Part shown: one piece after another, positions 1-6,254 of the stretch
How positions within the stretch are numbered: the first letter of the stretch is position 1
Layout of the letters: each line of letters begins with the position of its first letter
DNA from: Bacteroidia bacterium
GTDB taxonomy: Bacteria; Bacteroidota; Bacteroidia; Bacteroidales; UBA932
NCBI GenBank assembly: GCA_021153285.1
Contig: JAGKTT010000060.1
Span: 1-9,871 of the forward strand
Reading direction: 5' to 3'
Length of the DNA stretch: 9,871 bases
Notes under the pieces: model-generated
Told to the model about the DNA's origin: nothing
The model's input: the letters and a program-made list of their open reading frames with translations, nothing else
Database searches by the model: none
Made by a program: the position numbers and the translations under genes

Positions 1-1
1 G

Positions 2-1402
2 TACGACCTTGACAACAACATCATCGACGAGACATTCGCTCAGGAGCTCATCGACCAGTTCGTAATGAAGCTCAGAATGGTACGTCACCTCCGTATGAAT
101 TCTTACAACGACCTCTTCGCAGGAGACCCTACCTGGATCACCGAGTCAATCGGAGGACGTTTCACCGGTGGAAAGAGCAAGGTAACAAAGACCTCGTTCC
201 GTTTCCTCCAGACACTATACAACCTCGGACCTGCACCGGAGCCAAATATGACAGTCCTCTGGCACCCAGGCCTTCCTGAAGGATTCAAGGAGTTCTGCGC
301 AAAGGTTTCTATCGACACAAGCTCTGTACAGTACGAGAACGACTCGCTTATGCGTAAGGTAAGAGGATGCGACGACTACGGTATCGCTTGCTGCGTATCT
401 TACCAGGCGATCGGTAAGGCAATCCAGTTCTTCGGCGCACGTGCGAACCTCGCAAAGGCTCTTCTCCTCGCTCTCAACGGAGGACGTTGTGAGAACACAG
501 GTACTCTTATCGTAGAGGGTATCAAGCCTCTCGCAAGCGATGTACTCGACTTCGACGAGGTAATGGATAACTACAAGAAGGTAATGCACGAGGTGGCTCG
601 CGTATACAACGAGACAATGAACATCATCCACTATATGCACGATAAGTATGACTACGAGAAGTCGCAGATGGCGTTCATCGATACCAACCCTAAGATCAAC
701 CTCGCATACGGTGTTGCAGGTCTCTCTATCGTAGCAGACTCACTCTCAGCAATCAAGTATGCCAAGGTGACCGCACGTCGCAACGCTGACGGTCTCACCG
801 AGGGATTCGACATCGAGGGAGACTTCCCTAAGTACGGTAACGACAATGACCTCGTGGACGTACTCGCAAGAGACGTAGTTCAATTCTTCAACACAGAGCT
901 CGGTACACACAAGGTATACAAGGGAGCAGAGCCTACCCTTTCACTCCTCACCATCACTTCAAACGTGATGTACGGAAAGAAGACAGGTGCTACACCTGAC
1001 GGACGTGCCAAGGGAGTAGCTTTCGCACCAGGTGCAAACCCAATGCACGGCCGCGACACTCACGGAGCCATCGCCTCACTCTCATCTGTAGCAAAGCTTG
1101 ACTACCACGATTCAAAGGACGGTATTTCCAACACCTTCTCGATCGTACCTAAGTCACTCGGTCCTACAAACGAGGACAAGATCGACAACCTCATCACAAT
1201 GATGGACGGTTATTTCACCAAGGGTGCACACCACCTCAATGTGAATGTCCTCAACAAGGAGATGCTTATGGACGCAATGGAGCATCCTGAGAAGTATCCG
1301 CAGCTCACCATCCGTGTTTCAGGATATGCTGTGAACTTCATCAGACTCAGCCGTGAGCAGCAGCTCGAAGTAATTTCAAGAACATTCCACGAATCACTCT
1401 AA
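2..1402 (+). CDS. pflB: Pyruvate formate-lyase (formate C-acetyltransferase), 5'-truncated by the window edge
   Basis: Glycyl-radical enzyme of anaerobic metabolism that cleaves pyruvate with CoA to acetyl-CoA and formate in the cytoplasm. The reading frame is open from base 2 with no start codon that fits the family, so the true start lies left of the window; an ATG at 65 is internal. About 466 residues are visible of roughly 750-760 in known PflB proteins. Seen directly: the catalytic Cys-Cys pair in the context YGIACCVS (codons 389-394) and the radical-bearing glycine in RVSGYAV (Gly codon 1322-1324), 25 residues before the end; the two sites are about 311 residues apart, close to the E. 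coli spacing (Cys418/419 to Gly734). The C-terminus RTFHESL resembles RTFTQSM of E. coli. Codon choice is strongly biased (CGT, CTC, TAC, GAC, AAG), as in highly expressed genes. The activase pflA follows 34 bases downstream. Confidence 0.97.
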   Translation, partial: YDLDNNIIDETFAQELIDQFVMKLRMVRHLRMNSYNDLFAGDPTWITESIGGRFTGGKSKVTKTSFRFLQTLYNLGPAPEPNMTVLWHPGLPEGFKEFCAKVSIDTSSVQYENDSLMRKVRGCDDYGIACCVSYQAIGKAIQFFGARANLAKALLLALNGGRCENTGTLIVEGIKPLASDVLDFDEVMDNYKKVMHEVARVYNETMNIIHYMHDKYDYEKSQMAFIDTNPKINLAYGVAGLSIVADSLSAIKYAKVTARRNADGLTEGFDIEGDFPKYGNDNDLVDVLARDVVQFFNTELGTHKVYKGAEPTLSLLTITSNVMYGKKTGATPDGRAKGVAFAPGANPMHGRDTHGAIASLSSVAKLDYHDSKDGISNTFSIVPKSLGPTNEDKIDNLITMMDGYFTKGAHHLNVNVLNKEMLMDAMEHPEKYPQLTIRVSGYAVNFIRLSREQQLEVISRTFHESL

Positions 1403-1407
1403 TCCTC

Positions 1408-1428
1408 ATCCCCGGCTCGTCCGGGGAT
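1408..1428 (+). promoter_or_regulatory. Perfect 8-bp hairpin between pflB and pflA
   Basis: ATCCCCGG (1408-1415) pairs exactly with CCGGGGAT (1421-1428) around a 5-base loop CTCGT. No T-run follows, so it is not a normal intrinsic terminator. It may protect or define the 3' end of the abundant pflB message, or lower pflA expression relative to pflB. The 3' arm contains GGGGA about 10 bases before the pflA ATG, so the stem would also cover the only purine-rich stretch near that start. The structure is seen in the sequence; the role is inference. Confidence 0.55.
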
Positions 1429-1436
1429 CTTGCAAT

Positions 1437-2162
1437 ATGATTAAAGTCCATTCATACGAATCAATGGGAACATACGACGGGCCGGGACTCAGGCTCGTCG
1501 TTTTTCTGCAGGGATGCCCATTCAAGTGTCTCTATTGCGCAAACCCTGACACAATAACATTTGACGGAGGCACTCCTACCGAGATTGAAGATATAGTCAG
1601 GATGGCTGTCAGCCAGAAGCCTTTCTTCGGAAGAAGAGGAGGTGTCACATTCTCTGGTGGCGAACCTACAATGCAGGCAAAGGAACTTCTCCCTCTCTAC
1701 GCTAAACTTAAGGAAGAAGGCATCAATATCTGCATCGACACCAACGGAGGTGCCTGGAACAGCGACATCGAGGAACTCCTCAGACAGACAGATCTTGTAC
1801 TCCTTGACTGCAAGCAGTTCAACAACGCAAGACACGAGACTCTGACAGGCCGCAGCAACGAGCAGACCCTGAAGACAGCCCAATGGCTCGAAGATAACGG
1901 TAAGCCGTTCTGGCTCAGGTACGTACTTGTTCCGGGAATAAGCGATTTCGAAGAGGACATCAGAGCTCTCGGAGAACATTTCAAGGACTACAGAATGCTC
2001 CAGAGAGTGGAGATCCTTCCATACCACACCCTCGGCAAGCACAAGTACGAATCTCTCGGATGGGAATACAAGCTAGCAGATACTCCGCATAACACTCCGG
2101 AACAGCTCGACAGAGCATTGGCATTGTTCAATGAATATTTTGACTGTGCCATAATGAATTAA
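1437..2162 (+). CDS. pflA: Pyruvate formate-lyase-activating enzyme (radical SAM)
   Basis: A 241-residue radical SAM enzyme that uses S-adenosylmethionine and a [4Fe-4S] cluster to abstract hydrogen from the PflB glycine, creating the glycyl radical; cytoplasmic. The cluster motif CxxxCxxC is at Cys27, Cys31 and Cys34 (GCPFKCLYC), preceded by the YDGPGLR stretch typical of PflA. The SAM-contacting GGEP motif is at residues 74-77 within TFSGGEPTMQ. Length is close to the 246 residues of E. coli PflA, so the gene is complete. The start ATG gives the expected N-terminus; no good Shine-Dalgarno site stands outside the upstream hairpin, which is usual for Bacteroidota. It lies 34 bases after pflB on the same strand and ends at the terminator at 2168, so the two very likely form one unit. 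Confidence 0.97.
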   Translation: MIKVHSYESMGTYDGPGLRLVVFLQGCPFKCLYCANPDTITFDGGTPTEIEDIVRMAVSQKPFFGRRGGVTFSGGEPTMQAKELLPLYAKLKEEGINICIDTNGGAWNSDIEELLRQTDLVLLDCKQFNNARHETLTGRSNEQTLKTAQWLEDNGKPFWLRYVLVPGISDFEEDIRALGEHFKDYRMLQRVEILPYHTLGKHKYESLGWEYKLADTPHNTPEQLDRALALFNEYFDCAIMN

Positions 2163-2167
2163 GCAGA

Positions 2168-2193
2168 AAAAGAGCCCGAATGGGTTCTTTTTT
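2168..2193 (+). terminator. Rho-independent terminator of pflBA
   Basis: A 10-bp stem (2168-2177 with 2182-2191, one G-T pair) encloses the tetraloop GAAT, and the 3' arm runs into six T residues (2188-2193). It starts five bases after the pflA stop codon. Confidence 0.85.
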
Positions 2194-2195
2194 GT

Positions 2196-2203
2196 TATAT
2201 TTG
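2196..2203 (+). promoter_or_regulatory. Bacteroidota -7 promoter element for the patatin operon
   Basis: TATATTTG matches the TAnnTTTG -7 consensus of the Bacteroidota primary sigma factor, followed by C as often seen. It begins three bases after the pflBA terminator T-run and 30 bases before the ATG at 2226, which would give a leader of only about 15 bases. No convincing TTTG -33 element lies 19-21 bases upstream because that space is the terminator stem, so the promoter may be weak or need an activator. Confidence 0.5.
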
Positions 2204-2225
2204 CGTTCTGTGAATTATCATTGCT

Positions 2226-3233
2226 ATGAAGACAAAAGATGTCGCACTCGTCCTTTCCAGCGGAGGACCGCGCGGATGGGCCTATATAGGTGCCATTGAA
2301 GAATTGGAAAGCCGCGGATACAACATTACATCCATTGCAGGAACTTCGATAGGCTCTCTTATCGGTGGAATATATGCCGCAGGCAAGCTGTCCGACATCA
2401 AGGAATGGCTGTTTTCATTGGATGCCTGGAAGGTATTTTCCCTTATGGACCTCTCGCTAAGCAAGAACCATCTGGTCAAGGGAGACAAGGTCATCGGTGC
2501 GATCAAGGAGATTGTCCCCGAAATCAACATCGAAGACCTGAATATCCCGTACAGGGCCGTTGCAGCAGATCTTTACACCGGAGAGGAAGTGATATTCGAC
2601 AGGGGCCCTCTATTCGAAGCTGTCAGAGCATCAATATCCATCCCATCATTGTTCAGGCCGGTAAAATATGGCTTCCGCACTCTAGTGGACGGAGGTATAG
2701 TCAACACAATGCCCCTGGACAGAGTCGTAAGAAACGGCAATGACATTGTCGTCGCCTTCGACGTAAACGATGTAGATGTGGAATCTATCAGAGAGACAAT
2801 AATAGACGAAGCAAGACAGGAAGAAGACCGTCTCAACGCAGAAAAGGCTCTGGAGAAAGAAACAAGAAATATTCTCCACTCGATCCGCCATAACTCCAGC
2901 CTGACCCTGATGGACAAGCTCAGACTGGCAAAGGATCAGGGAACCAAGATCATCAGCCACAAGATGCACAGTGAAGAACCCGAACCGGAGCTTTTCTTCG
3001 AGGAAAACTACTACAGCATCCTGTCACGTACATTCTCGCTGATGAACCACGTGATAGCCAAGGCTGCAGCCGAAAGATACCAGCCGGAAGTGCTCGTAAA
3101 AATGCCGTTTGACCTCTATGACGACATCAGCGACTATGCCAAGGCAGCTGAAATCTCAGAAGTAGGAAGGGAACTTATGAAGAAAGCTCTGGATAAATAT
3201 GAGATTTCCTTACAGGCTCGAAATGACAATTAA
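2226..3233 (+). CDS. Patatin-like phospholipase / lipid acyl hydrolase
   Basis: A 335-residue protein of the patatin fold, expected to hydrolyse acyl esters of lipids with a Ser-Asp dyad. Visible motifs in order: oxyanion-hole GGPRG at residues 13-17, nucleophile elbow GTSIG at 39-43 with Ser41, and DGG at 155-157 with catalytic Asp155. This arrangement is that of bacterial RssA/YchK-type patatins. No signal peptide is seen, so it is probably cytoplasmic or peripherally membrane-associated. Residues after about 200 are charged and helical and match no domain I recognise. The last ten residues (EISLQARNDN) and the approach to the stop codon are encoded by repeat copy A, so the native C-terminus has probably been replaced or extended. 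It is the first gene of a three-gene run, 16 bases before the polyferredoxin. Substrate unknown; the link to the redox genes is not obvious. Confidence 0.9.
   Translation: MKTKDVALVLSSGGPRGWAYIGAIEELESRGYNITSIAGTSIGSLIGGIYAAGKLSDIKEWLFSLDAWKVFSLMDLSLSKNHLVKGDKVIGAIKEIVPEINIEDLNIPYRAVAADLYTGEEVIFDRGPLFEAVRASISIPSLFRPVKYGFRTLVDGGIVNTMPLDRVVRNGNDIVVAFDVNDVDVESIRETIIDEARQEEDRLNAEKALEKETRNILHSIRHNSSLTLMDKLRLAKDQGTKIISHKMHSEEPEPELFFEENYYSILSRTFSLMNHVIAKAAAERYQPEVLVKMPFDLYDDISDYAKAAEISEVGRELMKKALDKYEISLQARNDN
3203..3228 (+). repeat. Short hairpin repeat, copy A (patatin 3' end)
   Basis: Core 26 bases with ATTTC (3204-3208) and GAAAT (3220-3224) as a 5-bp stem, an inner TC before the 3' arm, and a trailing GACA. 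It matches copies B and C in layout. It encodes the final residues of the patatin and carries an ATG at 3223 in frame with the next gene. Confidence 0.7.
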
Positions 3234-3249
3234 ACTAAACTCTAACTAT

Positions 3250-4743
3250 ATGCTTAAAAAAATCCGCACTATTCTGGCAGCCATCTTTTTCGTCGGCGTC
3301 ACACTTCTGTTTCTGGATTTCACCGGAACTATGCACGCCTGGCTCGGATGGATGGCAAAGATTCAATTCCTGCCTGCAGTTCTGGCAGCCAACTTCATCA
3401 TTGTAGCAATACTTCTGCTGCTCACCCTTCTTTTCGGACGAATCTATTGTTCCGTAATCTGCCCTCTGGGCGTGATGCAGGACATCATTTCCTGGTTCCA
3501 CGGAAAGACCAAGAATAAGAATCGCTTCCGTTTCTCATACTCGCCGGCAAAGAACTGGCTCAGATTCGCTGTACTTGTGCTCTTCTGCGTCGGCCTCGTA
3601 TTCGGAGCTCACTCGCTGGCAGTCATAATTGCGCCTTACAGCGCATACGGAAGGATTGCGGCCAATCTCTTTGCCCCTCTGTACCAATGGGGCAACAATC
3701 TCCTTGCCTGGATTGCAGAGAGAGCCGACAACTATGCGTTCTACAGTGTGGATGTATGGATCAAGTCTATATCCACATTCATCATTGCAGCTGTCACTTT
3801 CGTTGTAATCGCCATTCTGTCTTGGAAACACGGCAGAACCTGGTGCAATACAATCTGCCCTGTAGGTACTGTTCTTGGATTCTTCTCAAGATTCAGCCTG
3901 TTTGCCCCAGTAATCGACACAGAAAAATGTCGCAACTGCGGACTTTGCGGTAAACAGTGCAAGGCTTCCTGCATCAACACCAAGGAACATCAGATCGACT
4001 ATAGCCGCTGCGTTGTATGTATGGACTGCATCGATAGCTGCAAGGATGGTGCGATTCACTATGCTTTTAGGAAGAGATCCTTCGCTAACGCTCAGGATGA
4101 CAGGAAGAAGGCAGACAAAGGCCGCAGAGCATTCCTGATCTCTACAGCAATAGCAGGAACGGCAGCCACAGCCAAAGCTCAGGAGATGAAGGTCGACGGT
4201 GGTCTTACTGCTATCTCGAATGCAGAAAAACCGGAACGTCAGACTCCTATTGTTCCGGCCGGAGCATTGAGCCTCAAGAATTTTGCAGATCACTGCACAT
4301 CCTGCCAGCTCTGCGTGAGCGTATGCCCTAATCAGGTTCTCAGACCTTCGACATCGCTTCTTACACTGATGCAGCCGGAGATGTCATACGAAAGAGGATA
4401 CTGCCGTCCGGAGTGTACAAAATGTTCGGACATCTGTCCTGCAGGAGCGATCCGTCCGGTGACCGTAGAAGAAAAGACATCCATCCAGATCGGACACGCA
4501 GTCGTGAATCTTGACAATTGCGTAGTCAATACAGACGGTGTGAAATGTGGCAATTGTGCCCGCCACTGCCCTGCTGGAGCCATCAGAATGGTCAGAAAGA
4601 ATCCTGACGACCCTAAGTCACTGATGATTCCTACAGTCAATGAAGAGAGGTGCATCGGATGCGGTGCCTGCGAGAACCTGTGTCCTGCAAGACCTTTCAC
4701 CGCAATTCACGTAGAAGGACACGAAGTCCATAAGATGATTTAG
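3250..4743 (+). CDS. Membrane polyferredoxin, NapH-like plus NapG/MauM-like fusion
   Basis: A 497-residue integral membrane iron-sulfur protein predicted to move electrons between the quinone pool or cytoplasm and an exported partner. N-terminal half: predicted membrane segments near residues 7-24, 41-62, 105-127 and 172-191; the paired CxxxCP motifs of the NapH/CcoG family at 67-71 and 199-203; then two ferredoxin motifs (Cys227/230/233/237 and Cys254/257/260/264). After a hinge, GRRAFLIST (291-299) and an Ala-rich stretch look like an internal Tat-type signal. The C-terminal half starts with a PAGAL...F..HCTSCQLC stretch typical of NapG/MauM and holds four more cluster motifs, ending CIGCGACENLCP. 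ATG 3250 is preferred because MLKKIRTIL leads directly into the first membrane segment; in-frame ATGs at 3199 and 3223 lie inside the patatin gene and copy A. Copy B of the repeat encodes part of the hinge. No nitrate reductase genes are nearby, so a nitrate role is not supported. Confidence 0.9.
   Translation: MLKKIRTILAAIFFVGVTLLFLDFTGTMHAWLGWMAKIQFLPAVLAANFIIVAILLLLTLLFGRIYCSVICPLGVMQDIISWFHGKTKNKNRFRFSYSPAKNWLRFAVLVLFCVGLVFGAHSLAVIIAPYSAYGRIAANLFAPLYQWGNNLLAWIAERADNYAFYSVDVWIKSISTFIIAAVTFVVIAILSWKHGRTWCNTICPVGTVLGFFSRFSLFAPVIDTEKCRNCGLCGKQCKASCINTKEHQIDYSRCVVCMDCIDSCKDGAIHYAFRKRSFANAQDDRKKADKGRRAFLISTAIAGTAATAKAQEMKVDGGLTAISNAEKPERQTPIVPAGALSLKNFADHCTSCQLCVSVCPNQVLRPSTSLLTLMQPEMSYERGYCRPECTKCSDICPAGAIRPVTVEEKTSIQIGHAVVNLDNCVVNTDGVKCGNCARHCPAGAIRMVRKNPDDPKSLMIPTVNEERCIGCGACENLCPARPFTAIHVEGHEVHKMI
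4076..4102 (+). repeat. Short hairpin repeat, copy B (inside the polyferredoxin gene)
   Basis: Core 27 bases: ATCCT (4077-4081) pairs with AGGAT (4094-4098); inside lie TC/TC and GCTAACGC, whose GC ends can also pair; GACA follows. Compared with copies A and C, stem positions 3 and 5 change on both sides so that pairing is kept. It is read through in frame as RSFANAQDD. Confidence 0.75.
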
Positions 4744-4744
4744 G

Positions 4745-4770
4745 GATTTCTCGACAAGCTCGAAATGACA
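4745..4770 (+). repeat. Short hairpin repeat, copy C (between polyferredoxin and aldo/keto reductase)
   Basis: Core 26 bases: ATTTC (4746-4750) pairs with GAAAT (4762-4766), with TC at 4751-4752 and 4760-4761 flanking a 7-base centre, then GACA. It starts two bases after the polyferredoxin stop codon and fills most of the 39-base gap to the next start. It contains an ATG (4765) in frame with the downstream gene. Confidence 0.75.
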
Positions 4771-4782
4771 ACAGAAAATACT

Positions 4783-6144
4783 ATGAAAAAGAATATAGAC
4801 AGAAGAGAATTCTTCAAGACAGCAGGAAATGCCGCTTTGGTTATGGGCGGTCTGAGTGCCGTGGCCGGATGTAAGGCCAATGCCGGACAGGCAGCAGCTG
4901 CGACAAGCGCAGAACCCGGCGAAATGACATATAGGGTCAATAGCGTCAATGGAGACAAGGTAAGCATCCTCGGTTACGGATGTATGCGCTGGCCTATGAT
5001 AAAGGACGAGAATGGAAAAGACATAGTCGACCAGGCCAATGTAGACAGGCTCATAGACTATGCTATTGAGCACGGAGTGAACTATTTTGACACAGCACCT
5101 GTGTATCTGCAGGGTCAGAGCGAGGCTGCGACAGGACTTTCACTCAAGCGCTATCCTCGCGAGAGCTATTTCATCGCCACAAAGCTTTCCAATTTCAGCA
5201 ATGCAAGCAAGGAGAACTCCATAGAGATGTACCGTAACTCGCTGAAGAATCTCCAGACAGATTATATTGACTATTATCTGCTTCACTCACTTTCAGGAAT
5301 CGAGGCATTCAATCAGAGATTCGGTGACACCGGAATAATGGATTTCCTTCAGGAAGAAAGAAAAGCCGGCAGGATCCGCAACCTCGGTTTCTCATTCCAC
5401 GGAGACACAGCAGGCTTTGACAAGCTGATGGAGCTCCACGACAAATACCACTGGGATTTCGTGCAGATCCAGCTGAACTATGTGGACTGGACACACGCTT
5501 CCGGCCGGAATGCCAATGCTGAATATCTTCAGGCAGAACTTGACAAGAGAGGTATCCAGTCCGTAATTATGGAGCCACTTCTTGGAGGCAGACTTTCAAA
5601 GGTTCCTCAGCATATAGCCGACCGTCTGAAGGAGCGCAATCCTCAGGGCAGCGTGGCATCCTGGGCATTCCGTTTCGCCGGCACGCATCCGGGAGTACTC
5701 ACAGTCCTCAGCGGAATGACCTATATGGAACATCTTCAGGACAATGTATCCACTTACTCCCCTCTCGTCCCTCTTACCGAGGATGAGCTGGCGTTCCTGG
5801 AGGAAACTGCCGAGCTGATGCAGAAATACCCTACAATTCCTTGCAATGACTGCAAATATTGTATGCCTTGCCCTTACGGAATCGATATTCCAGCCATCCT
5901 CCTTCACTATAACAAATGTGTCAACGAGGGAGAGGTAGCCAAGAGTATCACGGACGAGAATTACAAGAAGGCCCGCAGGGCATACCTGGTAAGCTACGAC
6001 AGAGCAGTCCCTAAGCTGAGACAGGCCGCACGTTGCATCGGGTGCAACCAGTGTACGAGCCACTGTCCTCAAAGGATCGACATTCCTCGCCAGCTGCACA
6101 GAATCGACCGCTACATCGAAGATCTCAGAAAGGATACATTGTAA
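4783..6144 (+). CDS. Tat-exported aldo/keto reductase with C-terminal [4Fe-4S] ferredoxin module (COG1453-like)
   Basis: A 453-residue oxidoreductase. The N-terminus MKKNIDRREFFKTAG is a Tat signal (Arg7-Arg8), followed by a hydrophobic stretch and AVAGC with Cys30 as a likely lipidation site, so it is probably an envelope lipoprotein. The aldo/keto reductase barrel spans about 50-345 with the family tetrad visible: Asp103 and Tyr108 (YFDTAPVY), Lys134 (FIATKLS), His168 (YYLLHS). The C-terminal module carries cysteines 354, 357, 360 and 363 (CNDCKYCMPCP) and 418, 421, 424 and 428 (CIGCNQCTSHC). ATG 4783 is chosen over the in-frame ATG at 4765 because the latter lies in repeat copy C and adds only MTTENT. 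It follows the polyferredoxin and could receive electrons from it. The substrate is not predictable; Fe-S clusters suggest electrons come from a redox protein rather than only NADPH. Confidence 0.9.
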   Translation: MKKNIDRREFFKTAGNAALVMGGLSAVAGCKANAGQAAAATSAEPGEMTYRVNSVNGDKVSILGYGCMRWPMIKDENGKDIVDQANVDRLIDYAIEHGVNYFDTAPVYLQGQSEAATGLSLKRYPRESYFIATKLSNFSNASKENSIEMYRNSLKNLQTDYIDYYLLHSLSGIEAFNQRFGDTGIMDFLQEERKAGRIRNLGFSFHGDTAGFDKLMELHDKYHWDFVQIQLNYVDWTHASGRNANAEYLQAELDKRGIQSVIMEPLLGGRLSKVPQHIADRLKERNPQGSVASWAFRFAGTHPGVLTVLSGMTYMEHLQDNVSTYSPLVPLTEDELAFLEETAELMQKYPTIPCNDCKYCMPCPYGIDIPAILLHYNKCVNEGEVAKSITDENYKKARRAYLVSYDRAVPKLRQAARCIGCNQCTSHCPQRIDIPRQLHRIDRYIEDLRKDTL

Positions 6145-6249
6145 TAAAATCAGCCGACTGATATATAGACGACGTGCCACCCCCGGCTAGGGGGTGCCTC
6201 CCGATCAGGGAGGCGGGGGTCGTCGGTATATCAGCCGGCTGATTTTATT
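6143..6249. terminator. Nested inverted repeat, probable bidirectional terminator
   Basis: Bases 6143-6173 pair with 6219-6249 over 31 positions with two mismatches (6157/6235 and 6167/6225) and one G-T pair (6166/6226). Inside are two hairpins side by side: 6178-6184 with 6190-6196 (loop GGCTA) and 6197-6202 with 6208-6213 (loop GATCA; 6196 and 6214 could pair instead). The outer ends are A/T-rich on both strands. It overlaps the last two bases of the aldo/keto reductase stop codon and ends five bases before the stop of the converging gene, so it can end transcription from both sides. It may also be a repeated palindromic element; only one copy is in this window. Confidence 0.75.
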
Positions 6250-6254
6250 GAATA

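Noticed and set aside
1408..1428. Intrinsic terminator between pflB and pflA
   Set aside because: The stem is good but no T-run follows, and pflA needs the same message; kept only as a regulatory hairpin.
1461..2042. 193-codon minus-strand frame opposite pflA
   Set aside because: Fully opposite a gene with the radical SAM motifs; composition looks like a mirrored coding sequence.
3199..3249. Longer starts for the polyferredoxin (ATG at 3199 or 3223)
   Set aside because: These residues overlap the patatin end and repeat copy A and precede the natural MLKK plus membrane segment.
3250..4743. Assignment as true NapH or NapG of nitrate reductase
   Set aside because: Domain similarity is clear, but no napA, napB or napC-type gene is in the window, so the specific name is not justified.
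5596..6180. 194-codon minus-strand frame opposite the aldo/keto reductase
   Set aside because: No family features, and its start runs into the convergent inverted repeat; the plus-strand gene explains the region.
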